Part shown: in pieces, positions 28,687 to 38,877 of the stretch
Position numbering within the stretch: the first letter of the stretch is position 1
Layout: each line of letters begins with the position of its first letter
Origin: 20CM-2-65-7 sp963830455
GTDB taxonomy: Bacteria; Gemmatimonadota; Gemmatimonadetes; Gemmatimonadales; GWC2-71-9
Assembly: GCA_963830455.1 (NCBI GenBank)
Contig: CAWHMT010000004.1
Coordinates: 62,001 to 126,000, forward strand
DNA: 64,000 nucleotides
Direction: 5' to 3'
The notes under the pieces: model-generated
What the model was told of the DNA's origin: nothing
Seen by the model: the letters and a program-made list of their open reading frames with translations, nothing else
Database searches by the model: none
Translations under genes and position numbers: made by a program

Positions 28687-30716
28687 ATGCGAATGCAATC
28701 GCTGTTGCTCGTGCTGGCGGTATCGGCGGCCCCCGTCGTCGCCCAAACACGCGTTACCTCACCCGACAAGCGCAACGAGGTGCAGGTCGGCATTCACGAG
28801 GGCGGGCTCTACTACGTCGTGCAGCGCGACGGCACCCCCCTGCTCACGCCGTCGCGGCTGGGGTTCGTGTTCCGCGGCGCCCCGCCACTGCGCGACTCGC
28901 TGAGCATCGTCGATTCCAGCCGCAGCACGTTTGACGAGACCTGGACCCAGCCGTGGGGCGAAGTGCGGCGCGTCCGCAATCATTACAACGAGCTGAAGGT
29001 CTCGGTTCAGGAGAACGACGGCGCCGCGGCGTCAGTTCGTGCTGGCGGTGCGCGCGTTCAACGACGGCGTGGCGTTCCGCTACGAGTTCCCCAGCGCAAC
29101 CGAATTTGGGTGAGTTCGAAATCATGGACGAGCTGACCGAGTTTGCGTTCGCCGACAACGCGCGCGCCTGGTCGATCCCGTCCAACCGGCCGCGGCTCGA
29201 CCGCTCCGAGCAGCTCTACTCCTCCCAGCCCGTCAGCACGCTCGACAGCGTGCAGACGCCGATCACGATGGAGACCCGCGACGGCAAGACGTTCATGGTG
29301 CTGCACGAGGCGAATCTCGTCGACTACGCGCGCATGAACATCAGGGGTCCGCGCATGGAGAACCGCACGCTGCGCGTCGATCTCGCGCCCTACGCGGACG
29401 GCGTGAAGGTGCGCGGCCGTACGCCGTTCACCACACCCTGGCGCACGATTCAGATCGCGGATCGCGCCGGCGACCTGGCTCCGTCGGTGCTCGGCCTGAA
29501 CCTCAATCCGCCGAGCGTCATCGCGAACACGGACTGGATCAAGCCGATGAAGTACGTGGGCATCTGGTGGGGGATGCACATCAACACGATGACGTGGAAC
29601 TCGGGGCCCAAGCACGGCGCCACGACCGCGAATACGAAACGCTACATCGACTTCGCGGCCGCCAACGGGTTCGGAGGAGTGCTGGTGGAAGGCTGGAACA
29701 TCGGCTGGGACGGCGACTGGATCCAGAACCGCAACGCGTTCTCGTTTACGAGAGCCTATCCCGACTACGACATCGTCGAGCTGGCACGGTACGCGAAGTC
29801 CAAGGGCGTCCACTTGATCGTGCACAACGAGACGTCGGGCGGCATCCAGAACTACGAGCGCCAGATCGACAGCGCATTCTCCATGTACGAGCGGCTCGGC
29901 CTCGATGCGATCAAGTCCGGCTACGTGACCGACCTGACCAGTGAAGGCCATTCGCACTGGGGCCAGTTCATGGTCAATCATTACCGGCACGTGATCGAGA
30001 AGGCCGCGGAGCATCACATCATGCTGGACGCGCACGAGCCGATTCACGACACCGGCGAGCGCCGCACCTATCCCAACATGATGGCCCGCGAAGGGGCGCG
30101 CGGGCAGGAGTACAACGCCTGGGGCGGCGAGGGCGGCAATCCGCCCGAGCACGAGACGATCCTGTTCTTCACGCGGATGCTCACCGGGCCGATGGACTTC
30201 ACGCCCGGGATCTTCGATATCCTGCGCACCAAGACCGGCCCCGCGCGGCGCAATGAAGACTCGCGCGTGCGCACCACGCTCGCCAAACAGCTCGCGCTGT
30301 ACGTCGTGCTGTACTCGCCGCTGCAAATGGCGTCGGATCTGCCGGAGAATTACGAGGGCCAGCCGGCTTTCAAGTGGATCAAGGACGTCGCGGTCGATTG
30401 GGACACCAGCCGAGTGATCGACGGCAGGATCGGCGACTACGTCATCGTGGCGCGCAAGCAGAAGGACAGCCCGCAGTGGTTCCTCGGCGCGATCACCGAT
30501 GAAGAAGCGCGCACGTTCGACGTGCCGCTGACGTTCCTCGATCCCGGCAAGAGCTACACCGCGGACATCTATGCCGACGGGCCGGGCGCCGACTGGCTCA
30601 CGAACCCGACGCCGGTGCGGATCACGCACCGCACGGTGACTCGCGCCACGCGGCTCCACATCGCGCTTGCCAAGGGCGGCGGGCAGGCGATCCGGATTCG
30701 ACCAGCACAACCTTAA
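28687..30716 (+). CDS. GH97 alpha-glycosidase, SusB-like (two frame breaks)
   Basis: Secreted enzyme of about 675 residues that cleaves alpha-glucosides or alpha-galactosides. A signal peptide (MRMQSLLLVLAVSAAPVVAQ) is followed by the N-terminal GH97 sandwich and the (beta/alpha)8 domain: KYVGIWWGMHINTMTW, LVEGWNIGWDGDW, LIVHNETSGGIQNYERQ, LDAHEPIHDTGERRTYPN. HNETSG and AHEPI fit the inverting (SusB-like) subgroup. Frame breaks occur near 29030 and near 29108 (GGGT); joining three phases gives an unbroken family sequence (FNDGVAFRYEFPSATEFGEF). GGAG precedes the ATG by 7 bases. Confidence 0.88.
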
Positions 30717-30795
30717 TGATTTCATCCAACAGAATTTCGGGTTTCTTCATGGTTCTTTCTGGACGGTGCCGCATGCCGCCGTAACTTTGCGCGCC

Positions 30796-32895
30796 ATGAT
30801 CAATCCCGCGGAAATGCGATCCAAAACCGCGGAGTGGCAGCGCCGCTTGCTCGTAGCGGTAGCCGCTCTGCTGATCTTCGAGACGCTCTCAGGTCTCTCG
30901 ATCTGGCTGTTGCCATTCAGCATTCCGAATCAGGTCGCGGTCGTCCTGCATACCGCGATCGGCCTGATCTGCATCCTTCCCTACGCCTGGTACCAGCTGC
31001 GCCACTGGCGCCTGTATCGCGAGCGCCAGCTCACCCACGTCAAGCTCACCGGCTACTTCTCGATGGTCGCCGCGATCGCGGCCTGCGTCTCGGGAGTCGT
31101 GTTGTCGTATCAGGCGCTGTTCGCCGCCCGCATCGGCTACGGCTGGGATCTGGTCCACATCGTCTCAACGTTCGCGCTGCTCGCGTCTGTGCTGCCGCAC
31201 GTTCTCAGTCTCGTCTATTACGCACGCCATGGGAGCACGGAGACCGCGCTGGAGCTGCGGCGTGCCCAGCGGCAGTTTGGGCGCAGGACGCTGTACGGCA
31301 CGTTCGCGCTGGGGTTGCTCGTCGCCCTGGTGGCCATCGCCTATCGGCCCGTGCGCCTGAACAACCAGCTGCCGGCCGACTACAGCTACGTGTACGGGCA
31401 CGACCGGCCGTTCGCGCCGAGTCTCGCGCGCACGAACACAGCGCAGGCATTCGACGCGCGGTCGCTGGGCGGCTCCAAGTCGTGCGGCGAGGCCGGCTGT
31501 CACGAGCAGATCTACGAAGAGTGGTCGGTGAGCGCCCATCGCTACTCGGCGATGGACCTCGGCTTCCGCGCCATCCAGACGACGATGGGCCAGCAGAACG
31601 GGCCGGAATCGACGCGCTACTGCGCCGGCTGTCACGATCCGATTTCGCTGTTCGCCGGAACGAAGAACCTGTACCGCGACGAGCTGACCAACCCCATCGG
31701 CCGGGATGAGGGCGTCTCCTGCATCACGTGTCACGCGATTCGCGAAACCGACGTCAAGGGCAACGCCAGTTATGTGATCGCGCAGCCGGCGCGCTACATG
31801 TTCGAGCTGCGCGAGGGTGAAGGCGCTCGGCAGCTGCGCAACTTCCTGATCCGCGCCTACCCGCGCCAGCACGTGCGCTCGCTGCAGCACGGCCTCTTCA
31901 AGAGTCCCGAGTTCTGCGCCGCCTGTCACAAACAGTTTATCGACAAGGAAATCAACCAGGTCGGCTGGGTGCAGCTGCAGAATCAGTACGACAATTGGCG
32001 CAAGAGCCGCTGGAACGACACCCTCAACCCGCGGCGCACCGTCGAGTGCCGCGAGTGCCACATGCGGCTCGTGCCCTCCGAGGATCCGGCGCGCGGCGAC
32101 GACCGCGACTACAACCGCTCGGCGGGCGACGGCGCGCATCGCAGCCATCGCTTCCTCGCCGCGAATCAGTTCATGCCCGTCGCGCTCAAGCTGCCCGGCG
32201 CGGCGGAGCACGCCGAGCTCACCGCGCGCTGGCTCCAGGGGCGGATCGACGTGCCCGAGATCGCCGACAAATGGCGTACCGGACCGGCCGTGCCGATCGA
32301 GTTGGTGGCGCCGGCGCGCGTGCAGCCGGGAGAACCGGTCGATCTGCAGGTGCTGATCACGAACAACAAAGTCGGCCACGATTTCCCGACGGGGCCGCTC
32401 GACATCATCCAGTCGTGGGTCGAGATCGTGGTACGTGATCAGAACGGCAACGTGGTCTACGAGACCGGCCAGCGCGACGCGAAGCACTTCATCCGCCCGG
32501 GCTCGTTCATCTTCAAGGCCGAGCCGGTGGACCAGTACGGCAAGCTGATCGATCGCCACAACCTCTGGGAAATGGTGGGCGTGCGCTACCGCCGCTCGAT
32601 GTTCCCCGGACAGTCGGACCGCGCCGAGTTCACGTTCAATTGTCCCGCGACCTCGGCCCGGCCAACCCCAGCGTCGGCGACCGGGGGGGGGGAGATCGGC
32701 GATCAGCGCTACGCATTTCGCTCGCCCGCCGGGCGCGTTACGCGGCTCGACGTCTCCGCCAAGCTGCTGTACCGCAAGGTGGACCAGTTCCTCTTGAACT
32801 TCCTGTTCGGTGAGTCGTCCGGCATCACAGCTCCTGTGACGGTGGTCTCGGAGGACACCCGGAGCATCGAGGTCGTGCCCCAGCGCGGGCAGTAG
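30796..32895 (+). CDS. Membrane-anchored multihaem cytochrome c
   Basis: A 699-residue protein with about four N-terminal helices (residues 20-190; histidines in helices recall b-type cytochromes) and a periplasmic multihaem part. Haem motifs: CGEAGCH near 229 (CX4CH), CAGCH near 275, CITCH near 308, CAACH near 373 and CRECH near 417; pattern and spacing resemble the cytochrome c554 group. The C-terminal 250 residues form a beta-rich domain. The leader 30717-30795 is AT-richer than its surroundings. Five bases downstream starts a CRTAC1-TPR gene, so the two likely act together in extracytoplasmic electron transfer. A ten-G run at 32683-32692 lies in frame. Confidence 0.88.
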   Translation: MINPAEMRSKTAEWQRRLLVAVAALLIFETLSGLSIWLLPFSIPNQVAVVLHTAIGLICILPYAWYQLRHWRLYRERQLTHVKLTGYFSMVAAIAACVSGVVLSYQALFAARIGYGWDLVHIVSTFALLASVLPHVLSLVYYARHGSTETALELRRAQRQFGRRTLYGTFALGLLVALVAIAYRPVRLNNQLPADYSYVYGHDRPFAPSLARTNTAQAFDARSLGGSKSCGEAGCHEQIYEEWSVSAHRYSAMDLGFRAIQTTMGQQNGPESTRYCAGCHDPISLFAGTKNLYRDELTNPIGRDEGVSCITCHAIRETDVKGNASYVIAQPARYMFELREGEGARQLRNFLIRAYPRQHVRSLQHGLFKSPEFCAACHKQFIDKEINQVGWVQLQNQYDNWRKSRWNDTLNPRRTVECRECHMRLVPSEDPARGDDRDYNRSAGDGAHRSHRFLAANQFMPVALKLPGAAEHAELTARWLQGRIDVPEIADKWRTGPAVPIELVAPARVQPGEPVDLQVLITNNKVGHDFPTGPLDIIQSWVEIVVRDQNGNVVYETGQRDAKHFIRPGSFIFKAEPVDQYGKLIDRHNLWEMVGVRYRRSMFPGQSDRAEFTFNCPATSARPTPASATGGGEIGDQRYAFRSPAGRVTRLDVSAKLLYRKVDQFLLNFLFGESSGITAPVTVVSEDTRSIEVVPQRGQ

Positions 32896-32899
32896 TCCC

Positions 32900-35419
32900 G
32901 TGTTCGATTCGCTGCCCCGCCGCTCACGCCGCCTCGCGCTCACGGCGACGTTCGCCGGCGTGTTTCTCGCTGTCGCCGGGATCATCGCCTTCGTGGCGCT
33001 GCGGCCGCGCGCCGGCTACCAGCCCGGCCAGAAGGTCGAAGGCCTGACGTCGGACCTGTCGCGCGACCTGCCCGCGGACTACCCGCGCGTCACGTTCGTC
33101 GACGTCACGAGCCAGGCGGGGATCCAGTTCCAGCATTTCTGGGGGGAGCGGACCTCGCAGATCCCTGAGGACATGGGCTCCGGGGCGGCGTGGGGGGATT
33201 ACGACAACGACGGCTGGCCCGACCTCTTCCTCGTCAATCTCGCGGGACCGATCACGTTGAGCCCCGATTCGCTGCGCCGCTCGCCGGCGCATTGCGCGCT
33301 CTACCATAACAACCATGACGGCACGTTCACGGACGTCAGCGCCCAGGCGGGCGTGGACCTGCGCATCTGGGGGATGGGCGCGGAGTGGGGCGACTACGAC
33401 AACGACGGCCACCTCGATCTCGTCGTCTCGGCCTACGGCGAGAACGTCCTCTTCCGTAACAACGGCGATGGGACGTTCAGCAATCGCACGCGGGAATCGG
33501 GCATCGGCGGCAAGCGTGGATTCTGGTCCGGCGTCGCCTGGGCTGACTACGACCGCGACGGCTTTCTCGACCTGTACGTCGCCGGGTACGTGCGGTACGC
33601 CCGTCCCTCGGAGAGCTTCGCCGCCTCACACTACGACGTCGAGAATCCCGTCAGTATCAACCCCAACGCCTTTCCGCCCGAGCGCAATCTGCTGTACCAC
33701 AACAACCGCAACGGGACGTTCACGGAGGTTGCGGTGGCGGCGGGAGTGTTGGGGGATCGCGGCAAGAGCCTGGAAGCGGCGTGGGTGGACTTCGATGACG
33801 ACGGCTGGCCCGACATCTACGTGGCGAACGATGTCACCGACAACCAACTGTTCCGCAACCTGCACAACGGCAGGTTCGCCGACGTCAGTCACGAGGCGCG
33901 CGTGGCCGACTACCGCAGCGCCATGGGCCTCGCCATCGGCGACTGGGACGGCGATCAGGACCTCGACATTTTCATCACGCACTGGATCGCGCAGGAGAAC
34001 GCGCTCTACAATCACGTCAGCAACAAGCCGCTCGAATTCGAGGACGTCGCCGATCGCTTTGGAGTCGGTCAGATCGCGCTCGACTTCGTCGGCTGGGGGA
34101 CGTTCTTCTTCGATTACGACAACGACGGCAAGCTCGACCTGTTCGTCTCCAACGGCCACACCTTTCAGCGCCGCGACGCCCCGCAGCTCCTGGCGCCCGA
34201 GACGCCGCAGCTCTTCTGGAACCGCGGGCCCGAGGACGGCTTCTACAACGTCTCGGCCGCGAGCGGGCCGTACTTCCGCGTGCCCCACGTCGGCCGCGGG
34301 GCGGCGTTCGCCGACTACGACAACGACGGCGATCTCGACGTGGTCGTCGTAAACCACAGCGGCGCCGCCGCGCTGCTGCGCAACGAGGGCGGCAACCGCA
34401 ACCACTGGCTCAACGTCAGGCTCGAGGGGGGTGGGGGGGGCCGCCGCAGCAACCGCACCGCCGCGGGCGCAAAGCTGCGGGTGGTGGCGGGGACGCAGGT
34501 GTTCATCCGCGAGATCGGCGCGCAGGCCTCCTATCTCTCGCAGAACGACCTCACCGAGCACTTCGGCCTCGGCGCGCTCACGCAGGTCGACAGCATCGCG
34601 GTCGTCTGGCCGAGCGGCGCCCGCCAGGCAGTCACGAACGTCGCCGCCGGCCAGACCGTGCGGATCGTCGAAGGACGTGACGCCGTCGCGGTGACCGATA
34701 CAGCGGTGAGCCGCCAGGCGGTGCGCGACTTCTGGTCGTTGTACCGCGCGGCCACGGCCGCGCGCGTCGAGGGCAGGAGCGTGGACGCGCGTGACGGCTA
34801 CCGCGCGGCGCGTGAGCTGAATCCACGCCACGAGGACGTGCTCTACTACCTCGGCAACATGGAGCTCGAGCTCGGCAATTTCGCTGACGCGGAGACCGCC
34901 TGGCGCCGCCTCGTGGAGGTCAACCCCTCGAGCGCGCGCGCGCACTCGCGGCTCGGCGACCTCTACGCGTGCCCCGACACGGGAGCACCGTGGGATCTCG
35001 GGCGCGCGAGGACCGAACTCGCGCGCGCCGCCGAGCTCAATCGTGAAGAAACGGGCCCGCTCCTTCGCCTCGGCGAGGTCGCGCTGCTCCGCGGCGACTG
35101 GAGCGGCGCGCTGCGCCAGTTCGACGCCGTGATCGTCACGCACCCCAAGAGCGTGGAGGCGCATTTCCTCAAGGGCTACGTCGCTTGGAAACGCGGCCAG
35201 CAGGCGCTCGCTGCCACCGAGCTGCGCCAAGCGGAGGCACTCGCGAACGCGCCGCAACCTGTACCGCAGGCGCCATCGGAAGGCGATACCAAGCAGGGTG
35301 CAAGCGGAGCCGCGCCGATGGTCACGCAATCGACGCGGTGCCGGTTATTCGGCGATCAATTGGAGCCCTACGCGGACCTCGACCGCCGGATCAAGCAGGC
35401 CACCTCACGGCATCAGTGA
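32900..35419 (+). CDS. CRTAC1-family protein with ASPIC/UnbV and C-terminal TPR domains
   Basis: An 839-residue membrane-anchored exported protein (helix at residues 10-34). FG-GAP-like repeats run through 60-480 (AAWGDYDNDGWPDLFLVN, AEWGDYDNDGHLDLVVS, FFFDYDNDGKLDLFVSNG). An ASPIC/UnbV domain lies at about 510-580 (LTEHFGLGALTQVDSIAVVW), and TPRs at about 620-780 (EDVLYYLGNMELELGNFADA). GTG 32900 follows the cytochrome stop by 4 bases. The G6-T-G8 tract at 34426-34440 encodes Gly residues. The stop overlaps the stop of the convergent gene. Role unknown; likely cytochrome partner. Confidence 0.88.
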   Translation: MFDSLPRRSRRLALTATFAGVFLAVAGIIAFVALRPRAGYQPGQKVEGLTSDLSRDLPADYPRVTFVDVTSQAGIQFQHFWGERTSQIPEDMGSGAAWGDYDNDGWPDLFLVNLAGPITLSPDSLRRSPAHCALYHNNHDGTFTDVSAQAGVDLRIWGMGAEWGDYDNDGHLDLVVSAYGENVLFRNNGDGTFSNRTRESGIGGKRGFWSGVAWADYDRDGFLDLYVAGYVRYARPSESFAASHYDVENPVSINPNAFPPERNLLYHNNRNGTFTEVAVAAGVLGDRGKSLEAAWVDFDDDGWPDIYVANDVTDNQLFRNLHNGRFADVSHEARVADYRSAMGLAIGDWDGDQDLDIFITHWIAQENALYNHVSNKPLEFEDVADRFGVGQIALDFVGWGTFFFDYDNDGKLDLFVSNGHTFQRRDAPQLLAPETPQLFWNRGPEDGFYNVSAASGPYFRVPHVGRGAAFADYDNDGDLDVVVVNHSGAAALLRNEGGNRNHWLNVRLEGGGGGRRSNRTAAGAKLRVVAGTQVFIREIGAQASYLSQNDLTEHFGLGALTQVDSIAVVWPSGARQAVTNVAAGQTVRIVEGRDAVAVTDTAVSRQAVRDFWSLYRAATAARVEGRSVDARDGYRAARELNPRHEDVLYYLGNMELELGNFADAETAWRRLVEVNPSSARAHSRLGDLYACPDTGAPWDLGRARTELARAAELNREETGPLLRLGEVALLRGDWSGALRQFDAVIVTHPKSVEAHFLKGYVAWKRGQQALAATELRQAEALANAPQPVPQAPSEGDTKQGASGAAPMVTQSTRCRLFGDQLEPYADLDRRIKQATSRHQ

Positions 35420-38400
35420 TCGTTTGACGCACCCTGCCTGATGATCCGGGTGTTGTACTCGCGCAGATAGCGCTGCCGCGCGGAGTCCGCCGGGTAGCCG
35501 TCGCTCGGGCCGTATGGGTACGACGTGATCGCGTGATACGGGAGCGGCTCGACCGTCGTGCCGTAGGCCGTGTTCAAGTCGGAATCCTTGATCCAGCCGT
35601 CGCTATATAAGAAGAAGGTGCGTTTCCAGCCGGGGGCCGGCTCCTTCAGGCCCGCGGCGTCGAACGCGACGGTCGCCTCGTCCCCCGGGACCATCACGAT
35701 GTACTGGTCGTCGCTGTGCTCGAGCAGCGGCCGCACGCTTCCGAAGCGCGTCGCCGCGCCGGTGATGGGACGCCAGGGCGATTCGCGTGTCACGTCGCTG
35801 TAGTCGAACCAGTGGGGACCGTAACGCCCACCGCGCCGGTACATCCGCGAGAAGCCGCGGTAGTGTAGATCCCCGGACAGCGGCGTGAGGGTCGTGACCC
35901 GCGTGACCGCCGCAGTTGATTCTGGACCGCCCCGACCGCCGCCGTTTGCGTCGTCCGCCACAAAAGCTTGATCCCAATAGATCTGCATAGACGTCCGCAC
36001 GCGCACGTGGCGATCCTTCGTCGGGAAAATTCCGGCGAGATCGATCACCATCGTCTTGTCCTTCCCCGCCGGGAAGCCAATCATCCCGCGGGGAATCCAC
36101 CGGTCGCGGGCGTCGCGCACTTCGATCACCGGCATCTCGGATTTCAGCACCTGCTGTTGCGAGAGGGCGACGTTGATGCTCGCATCGCTCGGGAAGATCC
36201 AACCGCGTAGCAACAAATGCGTCCCCGGCTCGCCAGCGTGCTCGTCCAGCTCGAGCACCAGCGCGTGCGGCTCGGTCAGGCCTTGATACCGGCGGGGCGT
36301 CAAGTTCGAGACGTAGCGGAAATCGTGATCGGTGAGATCGGCGAGCACGTCCGTGCCGCGTTCATCCACGGCGGATAGCGGTGCCCGGCGGCGGACAACC
36401 TGAAACAGCCTCAGGTCGGTTCCTCGCATGGGGGGGAAACGCTCGTCGACGAATACCGCCACGGAATCCGGATGGTCCACCGCGAGTAGTCGCAGCTGGT
36501 CGAGATACGCGGTCTCCCACAGCTCTTCGGTCACCTGAATGACGTAGCGCCCGTTCCGCGGCCTGAGCGCTTCCCCGGGGATTCGTACGTATTCGAGCGA
36601 AGCGCCTGCCGGTGCATACGACATCGCCCGAGTCCCTAGCCCCGAATCCCTAGCCCCCATGATTCCCACCGGCATCCCGAGCGCGCTTTGCCACATGATG
36701 TCGGTGACGAATCGGAACTGTTCGCCATCCCATGTATAGAGGAAAGCGCACGAGCCCTTGAGCTGCTGCAGCTCGAGCACGTCGGCGTCGGTTCCGGGGA
36801 AGTAGACCGTCTGCGGCACGCCGTTGGTCCATTGCACGCGCAGCACGTCGGCTTTGAGGTGAGTGCCAAGCCCGATCTGGGTGAGGCGGTCGGTCACGAC
36901 GCGTGTTTGATAGAGCTCGCCGGCCCGAACCTCGAGCCTGGCGCCGATGCCGAAGGTGTTGTTCTTGCTGCTGCCCGTGCGCAGCGCGGTGAGCTGGATG
37001 CGCATGCCGAGGTGCGCGTTGCCGCCGTCGTTGCGGAGGAAATGCGCACCGCTTCGGGTGCCCAGCAACAGGTCCTGGTCGCCGTCGCCGTCCAGGTCGC
37101 TCGCGAGGACCGGCCCAATGCCGGCACGTCTGATGTCCGGCGGCAGCAGTGCCGTGCGATCCTCGAACCGGCCGCCGCGCCTATTATGGAAGAGAGACGC
37201 ACCACTCGCGCCCGCCGTGAACAGATCCAGCCACCCGTCGTTGTCGTAGTCGAAAAAGCGGGCTTCCCCGCCGGAGCGCGCCGTGACGCCCGCGCGCGTG
37301 TCTCTCGTGAATGTCCCCGTGCCGCTATTGTGCCACAGGCCCGTACCGGCGAGGTAGAAATCGAGCGCGCCGTCATTATCGTAATCGCCCACCGCCACGG
37401 GACCGGGTCCGTGGATCATGTCCGCGGCTCGGACGAACCCTTGCACCGCATCATTGAGGAACAGGCCCTGCGTTCCGGTCGCGCTCGCGATCACGACGTC
37501 CACGCGCCCGTCGTCGTTGACGTCCGCTACGCCAGCGTCGCTGCCGCCCTGCAGGATGCCGGCGGCATTGGGAAGTAGCGCGAAGGTGCCGTCCGCGTTG
37601 TTGCGGTACACCACGCGCGATTCGTTCCCGACGAGGAGCAGATCCAGGTCGCCATCGTGGTCCAAATCGACGAACAGGATGCGAGTCGCGCTCCCGACCT
37701 CTCGAACACCCGCGCGCTCGGTCACATCCTCGAACTGCTGCCCTTCACGATTGCGCACGAGATAGCCGAGGTGGTCGGTGCCGATGGCGAACAGATCCAG
37801 CCAGCCGTCATTGTCGTAGTCGACGAACGTCGCGACGAGCGCTCCGCGCGGCAGCGGGACCGGCATGCGCGCCGTGACATCCGTGAGGAACCCCTGCTGC
37901 ATCGCATACAGCTGCACCTGTTGCCCCACGGCGAGCAGCAGATTGTCGATGCCGTCACCGTCGTAGTCGCCCAGCGCGAGTGCGGTTGGCGCTTCCGACC
38001 GCTCCGGCAGTCCGCTCTCGTTGGTCACGTCGGTGAATTGCACTGGCGCGGCGGCCGGTGGCGGGCGAATGCCGCGCATCGTGATCAGCGTCTGCGGGCT
38101 GAACGAGAACGTCTGATTGCCGGCGATCGGCCCTTCGGTCCAGTTGACCAGCGCGAGCGACGCCTGGTAGGGCGCGGTGACCTCGATGGCACGGCGGAAG
38201 CGGTCGAAGGCCATGCGCGCTTCGGGGTGGCGGCTCGCGCGCAGTGCCCGGATCGCGGCGTCGAGATGCGGCTGAGCGTCGCGTGGAGCCTCCGGACGCA
38301 GCCGGCGGATGTCCTCCAGGTGGCGCAGCGTGCTGTCGCTCTCCCCGAGGCGCAGCAGCACGTCGGCCAGCTCGATGCGCACGGCGAGATTCGACGGCAC

Positions 38401-38877
38401 TTTCGCCAGCAGCTGCCGCAGGCGCCCGGCGTAGGCGGTATCACCACCCGTCTGGCGGTCGAGCTGCGCGAGTGTGTACAGCACCCGCGCATCGGGCTCG
38501 ATATCGGCGAGCACGCGCCGTGCCTCCTCGGGCCGCCCGGTCAGCGCGTACAGCCGGGCCAGGATGAGCGCGATCTCCGGACTGCGCGGGTCGAGCCGGC
38601 GAGCGCGCTCGAGCTGCTCCTCCGCGTCGGCGAAGCGGGTGGGGCCGCTGCGCAGATAGGTGAGGCCGAGGTTGGCGTACCCCGACGCATCCTTGGGCGC
38701 GAGCGCGATGACCTGCTTGAACTCCTGCTCCGCTTCGCTCAAACGGCCGCGCTCCAGCTCGGCGAGCCCGACGGTGCGCGCCGTCAACAGCGCGCCCTGA
38801 TCGATCGGCTTCTCCTGACAGGCAACGATTGCGAGGAGCAGGAACGCGCCCGTATAATGCCTGCGCTTGCGTAGCAC
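35413..38877 (-). CDS. TPR / FG-GAP lipoprotein with a large C-terminal domain
   Basis: A 1154-residue lipoprotein: signal YTGAFLLLAIVACQE, TPR solenoid at about 25-265 (GYANLGLTYLRSG), FG-GAP repeats at about 290-640 (LALGDYDGDGIDNLLLAVG), ASPIC-like block at about 645-695, and a conserved-looking C-terminal region from 700 (KGSCAFLYTWDGEQFRFVTD) to the end. The frame runs on to 39453, but GTG 38877 with GGAGAAAGAGAAGA upstream gives a proper lipoprotein signal. The start overlaps the divergent CRTAC1 gene by 11 bases. Function unknown; domain mix equals that of its neighbours. Confidence 0.85.
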   Translation of the reverse strand: MLRKRRHYTGAFLLLAIVACQEKPIDQGALLTARTVGLAELERGRLSEAEQEFKQVIALAPKDASGYANLGLTYLRSGPTRFADAEEQLERARRLDPRSPEIALILARLYALTGRPEEARRVLADIEPDARVLYTLAQLDRQTGGDTAYAGRLRQLLAKVPSNLAVRIELADVLLRLGESDSTLRHLEDIRRLRPEAPRDAQPHLDAAIRALRASRHPEARMAFDRFRRAIEVTAPYQASLALVNWTEGPIAGNQTFSFSPQTLITMRGIRPPPAAAPVQFTDVTNESGLPERSEAPTALALGDYDGDGIDNLLLAVGQQVQLYAMQQGFLTDVTARMPVPLPRGALVATFVDYDNDGWLDLFAIGTDHLGYLVRNREGQQFEDVTERAGVREVGSATRILFVDLDHDGDLDLLLVGNESRVVYRNNADGTFALLPNAAGILQGGSDAGVADVNDDGRVDVVIASATGTQGLFLNDAVQGFVRAADMIHGPGPVAVGDYDNDGALDFYLAGTGLWHNSGTGTFTRDTRAGVTARSGGEARFFDYDNDGWLDLFTAGASGASLFHNRRGGRFEDRTALLPPDIRRAGIGPVLASDLDGDGDQDLLLGTRSGAHFLRNDGGNAHLGMRIQLTALRTGSSKNNTFGIGARLEVRAGELYQTRVVTDRLTQIGLGTHLKADVLRVQWTNGVPQTVYFPGTDADVLELQQLKGSCAFLYTWDGEQFRFVTDIMWQSALGMPVGIMGARDSGLGTRAMSYAPAGASLEYVRIPGEALRPRNGRYVIQVTEELWETAYLDQLRLLAVDHPDSVAVFVDERFPPMRGTDLRLFQVVRRRAPLSAVDERGTDVLADLTDHDFRYVSNLTPRRYQGLTEPHALVLELDEHAGEPGTHLLLRGWIFPSDASINVALSQQQVLKSEMPVIEVRDARDRWIPRGMIGFPAGKDKTMVIDLAGIFPTKDRHVRVRTSMQIYWDQAFVADDANGGGRGGPESTAAVTRVTTLTPLSGDLHYRGFSRMYRRGGRYGPHWFDYSDVTRESPWRPITGAATRFGSVRPLLEHSDDQYIVMVPGDEATVAFDAAGLKEPAPGWKRTFFLYSDGWIKDSDLNTAYGTTVEPLPYHAITSYPYGPSDGYPADSARQRYLREYNTRIIRQGASNDH
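36634..36658 (-). other. G-quadruplex motif in the TPR/FG-GAP gene
   Basis: Coding strand has GGGGG, CTA, GGG, ATTC, GGGG, CTA, GGG; encodes an extra-looking GARDSGLGTRA segment. Confidence 0.65.
38829..38858 (+). promoter_or_regulatory. Promoter TTGCGA-N18-TATAAT for the CRTAC1 paralogue
   Basis: TTGCGA at 38829-38834 and a perfect TATAAT at 38853-38858, spacing 18. The TTG start at 38867 would lie at or within a base or two of +1, implying a leaderless message. It lies inside the first codons of the divergent gene. Confidence 0.65.
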
